Under the pieces are notes generated by a model. That model had not been told where the DNA came from. It was given only the letters and a program-made list of their open reading frames with translations, and did not search any database. This document shows, one piece after another, positions 17,697-25,700 of a stretch of 64,000 nt of DNA. A program made the position numbers and the translations under genes. Position 1 is the stretch's first letter, and every line of letters begins with the position of its first letter. This DNA is from DAIDHZ01 sp035480255 (GTDB lineage: Bacteria > Chlamydiota > Chlamydiia > Chlamydiales > SM23-39). The stretch covers positions 5,294 to 69,293 of the forward strand of contig CAZVXF010000004.1 of assembly GCA_964630875.1 (NCBI GenBank). Direction: 5' to 3'.

Positions 17697-18289
17697 TTCT
17701 TCTTTGCCTCGTTGAGTTGTTGTTCTCTCACTTCTGGATTCATGTCCATCGGTTCAGCAATAATAAACTCGATATTCTGAATGCCGACAAAGTTAAAAAT
17801 TGTCCGTAGATACGGCTCTTGAAAATCCATTTTTGGGTTATTGGAATATTGCCCCCCGCGAGATGCGACAACCACCATACGCTTATCCTTCACAAGACCT
17901 TCAACTTCTCCGTTTTCTTTGTACCGAAAGAGATGTTTTGGTTGGACAATGACGTCAATGTAATTCTTTAGAGTATAAGGAATTGAAAAATTCCACATGG
18001 GAGTGCTGATCAGAAAAAAATCAGCCGTTTTAAATCGTTCAATATGTTGTATGATTTCTGCCCAAGAATCTTTTAAACTGCCATATAGATCTTTTCCGCT
18101 TAATAAAACATATTTGCCACTCACACTTTTTTGCGACAAAGAGGGAATGGATTCCTTAAATAAATTGAGCTCATCAAAGACCCAATCTGGATGTTTTTTC
18201 TTAAAATTCTCTAAGAACACATTACTGACTTGTAACGTGCGCGATTCGTCTTCTCGAGGCGACGCGATAATATGTAAAAGCCTTTTCAT
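17675..18289 (-). CDS. azoR: FMN-dependent NADH-azoreductase / quinone reductase
   Basis: A 204-residue flavodoxin-fold oxidoreductase. Diagnostic features are the N-terminal LLHIIASPRED..S strand-loop, the flavin-contacting STPMWNFSIPYTLKNYID block and ASRGG. The family reduces quinones and azo compounds with NADH and FMN. The ATG at 18289 has GAGG 3-4 bases upstream and matches the family start, so it is preferred over the ATG at 18325. Confidence 0.87.
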   Translation of the reverse strand: MKRLLHIIASPREDESRTLQVSNVFLENFKKKHPDWVFDELNLFKESIPSLSQKSVSGKYVLLSGKDLYGSLKDSWAEIIQHIERFKTADFFLISTPMWNFSIPYTLKNYIDVIVQPKHLFRYKENGEVEGLVKDKRMVVVASRGGQYSNNPKMDFQEPYLRTIFNFVGIQNIEFIIAEPMDMNPEVREQQLNEAKKKCLEISL

Positions 18290-18378
18290 AAACCTCGATA
18301 TACAACAACCCTCTAGTTGAGACAAGATAAAAAAACATTTCTTTGTGGTCTTGGTATACGTTCTGCTAAGCTAGTCGA

Positions 18379-19302
18379 ATGCTTTTTAAGAAAATACTCA
18401 TTCTTCTTCTTTCTTTGTGGTGCGTCATCACGGGAACTTTTATCCTCATGCACAGTATTCCGGGCGATCCGTTTATCGGAGAACAAAATATCCCACCTGA
18501 AATCCTTAAGTCACTTTATTCCCACTATGGACTCGATCAACCTTACCTCGTTCAGTATGGAAAATATTTGTTGGGCATTTTGCAAGGCGATTTGGGCACA
18601 TCGATCATCTACCAGGGACGGAAGGTGACCGACTTTATTCGCGATGGATTCCCCATTTCCGCGCAGTTAGGAGCGCAGGCGTTGCTCGTTGCTATTCCAT
18701 TCGGAATTTTTATAGGAACGATTGCCTCTTTAAAAAAAAATCGATGGCAGGATAAAACCGCGATGCTCATTTCGACCCTCGGAATCTCGGTTCCAAATTT
18801 TGTGATGGCGAGCCTCTTGCAATGGCTGATCTCCATGAAGCTCCATCTTTTACCCGTCGCTCGGATGGAGTCTTTTGCTCATACCATTCTTCCCACGATT
18901 GCTCTTTCTGCATTACCAAGCGCTTTTATTGCAAGACTTGTCCGAACGAATATGGTTGAGGTTTTGCAGCAAGATTACATCAAAACAGCGCTTTCCAAAG
19001 GCCTTCCCCTTTTTCTTGTTTCCATTCGACATGGTCTTAAAAATGCACTATTGCCCACGATTGCGTACCTAGGTCCCGTCACTTCGCAAATCCTCACGGG
19101 AAGTTTTATGATTGAGCGCATTTTTGCCATTCCAGGTCTAGGACAATGGATGATTTATAGTATCGCTGCGCGAGATTATCCAATGATTGTAGGTTTGACA
19201 ATCTTTTTTAGTTCATTTCTTATGATTTCGATTTTTTTAAGCGATGTACTTTATTCGATGATCGATCCACGCATCCATATCCAAAAGAGAAAGTATGCGT
19301 AA
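18379..19302 (+). CDS. oligopeptide/dipeptide ABC transporter permease, DppB type
   Basis: A 307-residue inner-membrane permease with the BPD_transp_1 fold. The N-terminal helix plus the periplasmic GDPF segment are typical of DppB/OppB. The cytoplasmic EAA-like loop is RTNMVEVLQQDYIKTALSKGLP. It overlaps the next permease gene by 8 bases. No binding protein or ATPase subunit is encoded nearby, so partner subunits must lie elsewhere. Confidence 0.9.
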   Translation: MLFKKILILLLSLWCVITGTFILMHSIPGDPFIGEQNIPPEILKSLYSHYGLDQPYLVQYGKYLLGILQGDLGTSIIYQGRKVTDFIRDGFPISAQLGAQALLVAIPFGIFIGTIASLKKNRWQDKTAMLISTLGISVPNFVMASLLQWLISMKLHLLPVARMESFAHTILPTIALSALPSAFIARLVRTNMVEVLQQDYIKTALSKGLPLFLVSIRHGLKNALLPTIAYLGPVTSQILTGSFMIERIFAIPGLGQWMIYSIAARDYPMIVGLTIFFSSFLMISIFLSDVLYSMIDPRIHIQKRKYA

Positions 19303-20083
19303 GTTTGCTCTTTACACCCTTCTTTTTTTCTCTCTGATGGCAATCATTGGTCCATGGATATCTCTTTATTCTTATTCAGAAATTCATCTCGATTTAAAAA
19401 ACTCACCTCCTTCATGGCGTTTTTGGTTTGGTAGCGATGAACTTGGCCGAGATATCTTTACTCGGATTTGGTTGGGCGCTCGCATTTCTTTGTTTGTTGG
19501 GTTTGCTGCAGCTCTCATCGATGCAATGATTGGAGTTTTATGGGGGACGTTTGCCGCTTATTTGGGAGGAAAAACAGATGAAATCATGATGCGCATCAGT
19601 GATATTCTCTATGCAATCCCCTATATTCTTGTGGTGATTCTTCTTACGGTCGTTCGCGGATCAGGAATCATCACAATCCTGATCGCCATGACCTGCACAG
19701 GATGGATCACGATGGCTCGCATAACGCGTGCTCAAGTTCTACAAATCAAAGAGCTCGATTACATAACAGCTGCTCGCTCAATTGGCGCATCAACTCCCCG
19801 CATTATCTTTTACCACATCATTCCGAATGCGATGGGACCGATTCTCGCCACGATGACTCTCACAATTCCATCAGCAATATTTACAGAGGCTTTCTTAAGC
19901 TTCATTGGTCTTGGCGTTCAGGCTCCTGCTGCAAGCTGGGGCATGATGGTGAGTGATGCGTTAAGCGCAATGCGCTATTATCCTTGGCGCCTTATCTTTC
20001 CATCTGCAATGATTACATTGACCATGCTTTCATTTAACATTCTTGGCAATGCGCTTCGCGATAGACTTGACCCAAGAAAATAA
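19295..20083 (+). CDS. oligopeptide/dipeptide ABC transporter permease, DppC type
   Basis: A 262-residue partner permease. The DppC/OppC signature FGSDELGRDIFTRIWLGARISL follows the first membrane helix, and the EAA loop reads RAQVLQIKELDYITAARSIGA. It would form the membrane channel with the preceding gene product for uptake of short peptides, a plausible amino-acid source in an intracellular niche. Confidence 0.9.
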   Translation: MRKFALYTLLFFSLMAIIGPWISLYSYSEIHLDLKNSPPSWRFWFGSDELGRDIFTRIWLGARISLFVGFAAALIDAMIGVLWGTFAAYLGGKTDEIMMRISDILYAIPYILVVILLTVVRGSGIITILIAMTCTGWITMARITRAQVLQIKELDYITAARSIGASTPRIIFYHIIPNAMGPILATMTLTIPSAIFTEAFLSFIGLGVQAPAASWGMMVSDALSAMRYYPWRLIFPSAMITLTMLSFNILGNALRDRLDPRK

Positions 20084-20101
20084 ATCGGTTAAACTACCCG
20101 C

Positions 20102-20626
20102 ATGTCTTCAAAAATACAGCCTACTTCAGCAAATAGTCATAGACTAGGTTCTTTACAAAAGAAAGCAAAAGAAGATGATAAAGCAACAGCTGTTGCTTTA
20201 CCGGCCATAAAGAACGGGATGACTCCTGTTCCATCAGGAAGAAATTTTATGGATGCTGCTAGATCGTCTGATTCAGAAAAAAAAGCAAAACTAGACGCAA
20301 AAAAAACAGTAGCCGCTTTTCCAGCCATTCGCAAGAACGGGATGACTCAGGTCCCATTAGAACGAAATTTTATGGATGCTGCTAGATCGTCTGATTTAGA
20401 AAAAAAAGCAAAACTAGACGCAAAAAAAACAGCAGCCGCTTTTCCTGCCGCTCAATGGGGCTGTATTTCTCCGGCTCCTCCAAGAAAAAAAAGCGATTCA
20501 GAGAATCTTGCAAGATCGTCGGCAAACAATGATCATTCTAGCACTGAAAACTCTCCAGACGCGCATGAAAGAGATAACCAGGCTGTCAGAAACGAAATTG
20601 CAAAATTAATCAATAAATATTCTTAA
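20102..20626 (+). CDS. tandem-repeat, disordered hypothetical protein
   Basis: A 174-residue hydrophilic protein built from imperfect 41-residue repeats containing NFMDAARSSD, EKKAKLDAKKT and AAFPAI..NGMT. The two best copies are nearly identical in DNA with a 123-base period (about 20241 and 20364), implying recent duplication. The C-terminal part is Ser/Asn/Asp-rich and ends in a short helix. No known domain is seen. The composition resembles secreted effectors, which is only a hypothesis. The ORF starts 18 bases after the permease gene. Confidence 0.6.
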   Translation: MSSKIQPTSANSHRLGSLQKKAKEDDKATAVALPAIKNGMTPVPSGRNFMDAARSSDSEKKAKLDAKKTVAAFPAIRKNGMTQVPLERNFMDAARSSDLEKKAKLDAKKTAAAFPAAQWGCISPAPPRKKSDSENLARSSANNDHSSTENSPDAHERDNQAVRNEIAKLINKYS

Positions 20627-21390
20627 TTAATCCCAGAAAATAAAAAACGTTGAGGGTAATCGGAAATCATTCCATCGACTCCCATCTCGACAAGTTCTTT
20701 AAATCGATCTTTTTCATTGACCGTCCATGGAATGACTTTGATGCCATGTCGATGAAAGACTTCGATGACAGATTCGTTTACAAGTGTATGCAAGGGCGAC
20801 ACAATTTGCGCTTTGAGATCCATACATCCTTTAGCCAAAGGCATCAACCAATCATCTCCTAAACCTTTTGCATAGAGAAGAGCAATGGAAGCCCTTGGTT
20901 CAATGTTTCGGATTGCAAGAAGTGCTGCAGGATCAAATGATGAATAATAGACTCTATTTTGAACACCGTATCTTCGAACTACTTCGACGATTTTTTTCGC
21001 AAAAAAATCAAGGGGCGGGGTGTACTCTGGATGATTTGGATGGCTTTTGATTTCTAAATTAAAAAATAGATTTTTTCCCATTTCAAAAAGTTCAGCAAGC
21101 TCTGGAATTTTTGCATTCAGTGCCGGTTGTTGTTCAGGAAATTCTGGATCTGTACGAGTCCCAACATCGAATTGTTTGATCTCTTCTATAGAAAGTGAAT
21201 AGATCATTCGACCATCAATTTCGAAGTCATGATGAATGACGATGCGACCATCCTTCGTTGCCAAAAGATCCAACTCTACCCATTGCACGCCGAGATCCAT
21301 CGCTTTTTGAAAGGAAGCTAGCGAATTTTCTGGGCTTAAACTTTGCACTCCCCTGTGCCCTTCTAAAATAAATTTCGAAAAATCCATCAT
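20623..21390 (-). CDS. glycerophosphodiester phosphodiesterase
   Basis: A 255-residue GDPD-family TIM-barrel enzyme hydrolysing glycerophosphodiesters to glycerol-3-phosphate and an alcohol. The catalytic and metal motifs are visible: GHRG followed by SPENSLASF (11-26), WVELDL (37-42) and the HHD motif (IVIHHD). The C-terminal VNEKDRFKELVEMGVDGMISDYP is typical. Its ATG overlaps the TGA of the upstream gene, indicating translational coupling. It would recycle lipid head groups, possibly from the host. Confidence 0.9.
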   Translation of the reverse strand: MMDFSKFILEGHRGVQSLSPENSLASFQKAMDLGVQWVELDLLATKDGRIVIHHDFEIDGRMIYSLSIEEIKQFDVGTRTDPEFPEQQPALNAKIPELAELFEMGKNLFFNLEIKSHPNHPEYTPPLDFFAKKIVEVVRRYGVQNRVYYSSFDPAALLAIRNIEPRASIALLYAKGLGDDWLMPLAKGCMDLKAQIVSPLHTLVNESVIEVFHRHGIKVIPWTVNEKDRFKELVEMGVDGMISDYPQRFLFSGIN

Positions 21391-21842
21391 TGATCTCTTC
21401 TCTTGGCCGCCGTAACTATGCTATCCAATTCCATAAAATCCTCGTTATCTGAACTCGATGCACTATGAGAAGAACGCTCAGATTGATAGAAAGGAATCAG
21501 AGGCGAATGTTGAGGCGAATTTGGTTGCGTTTGATCTAAATTGGTTGGCGTTTGTAATGCTGGTTGTTCTAAGACTTCTCTATAAAACAACGCAATCGAA
21601 GGCGTCACATCTGCTTTGAAAACTCGAACAAACTGATCAAAGTAGGAAGCACAGATCATTTCAGAAGTGATGATTTTAAGAGGTCCTCTGTCTATGCCAT
21701 CCAAATTTTTCAAATCTTTCAGCCCTTCAAATATTGTTCTCCCACTAGAAAACTCTGGACGCCCTTGACATACTACTTTTTCATCATCTCGCAAAAAAAA
21801 TAAAGTAGCACCATCATATTTAAGATGACATGATATTGTCAT
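21387..21842 (-). CDS. hypothetical protein coupled to GDPD
   Basis: A 151-residue protein with an AGGAG ribosome-binding site 8 bases before the ATG at 21842, which is preferred over the in-frame GTG at 21851. The first ~95 residues look globular. The last ~60 are rich in Gln, Pro and Ser with an acidic patch (SSSDNEDFMELD) and are probably disordered. No family is recognised. It shares an ATGA overlap with the downstream GDPD gene. Confidence 0.6.
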   Translation of the reverse strand: MTISCHLKYDGATLFFLRDDEKVVCQGRPEFSSGRTIFEGLKDLKNLDGIDRGPLKIITSEMICASYFDQFVRVFKADVTPSIALFYREVLEQPALQTPTNLDQTQPNSPQHSPLIPFYQSERSSHSASSSDNEDFMELDSIVTAAKRRDQ

Positions 21843-22083
21843 TACCAACACTCCTTATCAAATTCAGAATAAAGTTATCTTCTTTAAGATTTATTCACAA
21901 CGTTTCAACAATGTTTGGGTATAGGACCTGGATTTTTAGAAAAGAATTTATAAAAATGCCGTTTTGAAATAACTTACTTTCTTTTATCAAGCATATCTTG
22001 CACATCATGTTCTTTCTTACGATATTCGATTTGTCGACAGCTTTTACGCTGCTTAAATATGAAATTATTAATTGGGATTGGTA
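21843..22083. other. intergenic region with a possible coding remnant
   Basis: No complete gene is seen. On the minus strand, bases ~22082-21976 form an open frame without an ATG, rich in Lys and Arg and ending in a QDMLDKRK-like tail. A similar QDMLD-containing stretch occurs at about 225-285 inside MITE copy A. Both may derive from one small lost gene. Confidence 0.3.
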
Positions 22084-22350
22084 TTAGTGCTTACCAGAGA
22101 AGAGATTAAAAGTGTGCTGTATTTTCTCTAGTGTGCTGTCTGGAGGCAATTTCAGTTCCCTCATTACTTCAGCATCCATTTCAGTCTCCGAATAACCAGC
22201 AAACCTTGTGACTTGTTCGTCAATCCATTGATTCAGTTCTAAGATGACCTTTCTCTTATGCTCGTCAAACTCAGTACTCTCAGGTCTCGTTTCTTTTTCT
22301 CTTACAAGCTTTTGGATATTTAACGCTAATTGATTGCGATCTACTTTCAT
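22084..22350 (-). CDS. small hypothetical protein
   Basis: An 88-residue, charged, probably helical protein (NIQKLVREKETRPES, KRKVILELNQWIDEQV) with no membrane segment or signal peptide. No family is recognised. It stands alone with AT-rich flanks. Codon use and the low-complexity-free composition favour a real gene. Confidence 0.5.
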   Translation of the reverse strand: MKVDRNQLALNIQKLVREKETRPESTEFDEHKRKVILELNQWIDEQVTRFAGYSETEMDAEVMRELKLPPDSTLEKIQHTFNLFSGKH

Positions 22351-22446
22351 TCGTTTTCATTTAAGAAATAACAACCTATAATTATTATTTATCATTATAG
22401 CAACAATAAATCAATAATAACTTAATTTTAAGTTGTTAAATCAATC

Positions 22447-22492
22447 GAGGAAATTGCAAAACTCCATTTGGCTCCAAATTTTTCGTAATATC
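22447..22492. repeat. truncated end of MITE family 1
   Basis: GAGGAAATTGCAAAACTC followed by CATTTGGCTCCAAATTT matches one end of the complete copies at 28.3 and 53.6 kb over about 45 bases. The partner end is missing; a different palindromic element begins 18 bases further on. Confidence 0.6.
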
Positions 22493-22509
22493 CAATTCTT
22501 GAGTATCTA

Positions 22510-22673
22510 ATACCAAACACAATAAATAACGTCATATTTAACTGCGTCAGCGAAGCCGCAAATTTTTTGTCTTCACTCGCGCCTTGCCTACCGGCAATGG
22601 TCGCTCGCTCTAGACAAAAAAATTTGCGCTGCTTTCTTGTTAAATTTATGACTTTATTTTTTGCGTTTGGTAT
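22510..22673. mobile_element. second palindromic element, upstream of uvrA
   Basis: The ends are ATACCAAAC and GTTTGGTAT and extend into imperfect ~35-base inverted arms. Inside, a second pair of arms (GCAAATTTTTTGTC and GACAAAAAAATTTGC) surrounds a central TTGCCTACCGGCAA-like palindrome. The whole 164-base unit can fold into one long hairpin and ends 27 bases before the uvrA start. No protein is encoded. It is probably a REP/MITE-type unit. Confidence 0.6.
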
Positions 22674-22700
22674 AAGATCTTTTAGTATACAATTGTCGTC

Positions 22701-25700
22701 ATGAATTCTCCGCAAATCGTTTTGAAAAAAGTATGCGTCAATAACCTCAAGAGCGTGGATCTAACATTAGATCCAGGTCAACTTGTCGTTTTTACAGGCG
22801 TGTCAGGTTCGGGCAAATCGTCGCTTGCGTTTGAAACGATTTATGTTGAGGGCCAGAGACGTTACATCGAATCATTGTCACATCAAGCACGCAGATCCCT
22901 GGGCGATCTTCCAAAGCCCGAAGCAGAGAGCATCAGTGGGATCGCTCCGACGATTGCGATTGAACAAAAAACCGCAGGAAGAACTCCGCGATCAACTGTC
23001 GGGACAATGACAGGAATCTACGATTTTTTAAGAGTTCTGTACGCTCGCATTGGCGTTCCCCATTGTCCGGTTTCCAAAGAACCTCTTGCAATGCATAGCC
23101 GCGAGAAGATAATTGCAGAATTACAAAACTCGCCAAAAGACGCAAAGCTCATATTCTTAAGCCCTTACGCAAAAGGAAAGAAGGGCGAATTTCAGGAGGC
23201 ATTTGCAGAGATCCAAGGAAAAGGATTTACGCGTGTAAAATTGGATGGTGCGATTGTCGATTTAAGCGATGAAATCAGCCTTGATAAAGATGTTGCTCAC
23301 GATATCGATATCGTGATTGACCGTGTAAAAGGAGAGGATCATTCGCGCATAGCCGAAGCGGTCGTTCTTTCTCTTGAAATGGGACAGGGATTTTTCACAG
23401 TCTACTATCCAGATACGGATGAAGAAAAGATGTTTTCACAAGTTGCCTACTCAGCGAAATCAAATCTATCCTATGGGCCTTTGGAACCTCACGATTTCTC
23501 TTTTAATCATCCCGCTGGAATGTGTCCAGAGTGTCATGGAATTGGTGTGGCTTCAGAATTTGATCTGAAAAAAATCATCAATGAAGATTTAAGTATCGCA
23601 GAAGATTGCTGTGAGATTGCCCCATCTTACAACACAGTCAGATACGGAAATATCTACAGAAATTTATTTCACGTCGATACTCCATGGAAAAAGTTATCAG
23701 AAAAGGAAAAAAAAGTTTTTCTCTACGGCACTGAGAAAAAATGGACCAAGATGGTCTTCACGCATCCTGAGAAAAAGAACCGCTGGCAAGAATTTGTTCA
23801 TTGGAAAGGAGTCATTCAGGAAGCCAAAGAAAGGCTGAATGCGGCAACAAGCGATCTTTATCGCAAAAAAATGGGCGCGATGATGATTGAGGGCCTCTGT
23901 CCTGTATGCCGAGGCTCGCGCATCAAAGCGTATCCAGCAGAAACGCGCCTTGGCGGCAAAAAAATCCAAGAACTCACAGCACTTTCATTAACGAGTTGCC
24001 TCCAGTTTTTTGATGACTTAAAAATCAGTAAAATCGAGCAGCAAATCGCAGGCGAAATGATCAAAGAGATTCGCCTTCGCCTCGAATTTTTATTGAACGT
24101 GGGACTTTCCTATATTTCTTTGGATCGCACATCCCCGACTTTAAGTGGTGGAGAGTCACAACGCGTACGTCTTTCTTCGCAAATTGGAGCCGGACTTGTG
24201 GGTGCGATTTATGTGCTCGATGAACCTTCGATTGGTCTGCATCCAAGCGATCATCATAAACTCATTCAAACGATACTCCATTTACGAGATCAGGAGAATA
24301 CCGTTTTAGTTGTCGAGCATGATGTCGATACGATTATGGCGGCTGACACGATTGTCGACGTTGGCCCAGGAGCTGGCGTTCATGGAGGCGAGATTTTAGC
24401 TTGCGGTTCTGTTCAAGATGTGATCAACAATCAGCGCTCCATTACTGGCGGGTATTTGTCAGGCCGGCTAAATATGCAAACCTCTAAAAAAAGACACTTG
24501 CATGAGGGCATTCAGATCACAGGCGCAAAACACCATAATTTAAAAAATCTGGATGTGAAAATCCCACTCGGCGGTCTCATTTGCGTAACTGGAGTATCAG
24601 GTTCAGGAAAATCTTCGTTGATTTCAGACATTCTCTATCCAGCTCTTGCCAATCATTTCCATGGCGCTCAACTCACTGTGGGTGCGCATCAGAAAATTGG
24701 AGGATTTGAACATATTGATAAAGTCATTCAAGTCGATCAATCACCCATCGGTCGAACACCTCGATCTAACCCTGCGACATACATCAAGCTTTTTGATGAA
24801 ATTCGTGATCTTTTTGCAAAATTACCCGAAAGTAAGTTGCGAGGATTCACCGATAGTCACTTTAGTTTCAATGTGAAAGAAGGGACTTGTTCCTATTGTT
24901 CAGGTCTTGGCCAAGCACGCATTGATATGGACTTCATGGAGGACATTTGGGTCGAATGTCCGCAGTGTAAAGGCAAACGTTTTGATCCTGAAATTTTAAG
25001 CATCAAATTCAAAGAGAAAAGCATCACAGATATTCTCAATACAGATGTAGAACATGCACTCAAACTGTTTGAATCGATCCCCTCCATTCACAAAAAGCTC
25101 TCTTTGCTTTCCGAAGTAGGTCTTGACTACATGACGCTCGGTCAGCCATCAACCACTGTTTCAGGCGGAGAAGCACAGCGTGTAAAACTTGCCAAAGAGC
25201 TTGTACGGCCACATACTGGTCGAACATTGTACATTCTTGACGAACCAACGACAGGCCTTCATTTCCACGATGTACAAAGACTCATTTCAGTTCTACAAAA
25301 GCTCGTCGATCTTGGAAATACGGTGTTAGTGGTCGAACACAATCTCGATCTCATTCAGTGCGCCGATTGGATCATCGATTTAGGACCTGGAGCTGGTATC
25401 CATGGCGGCGAACTCATTGGAGAAGGAAGTCCTGAAACAATTGCAAAACTCAAAACGCCTACCGGTATTTCCTTAGCCGGCAAACTCCCCGCAATAAAAA
25501 AGAAGAAACATGCGAAAACAAGTGGCACAACCGAATTGATCATCAAGAATGCAACGCAAAACAATCTCAAATCGGTCTCTATTTCCATTCCTCGTGGCGC
25601 GATGACCGTCTTTACAGGCCCCTCAGGTTCGGGAAAATCGTCGCTTGCTTTTGATACGCTTTATGCAGAAGGACAAAGGCGCTATACAGACACTCTTTCA

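Noticed and set aside
22428..22715. Minus-strand frame over the repeat region upstream of uvrA
   Set aside because: It is made of MITE and hairpin-repeat sequence and overlaps the uvrA start.
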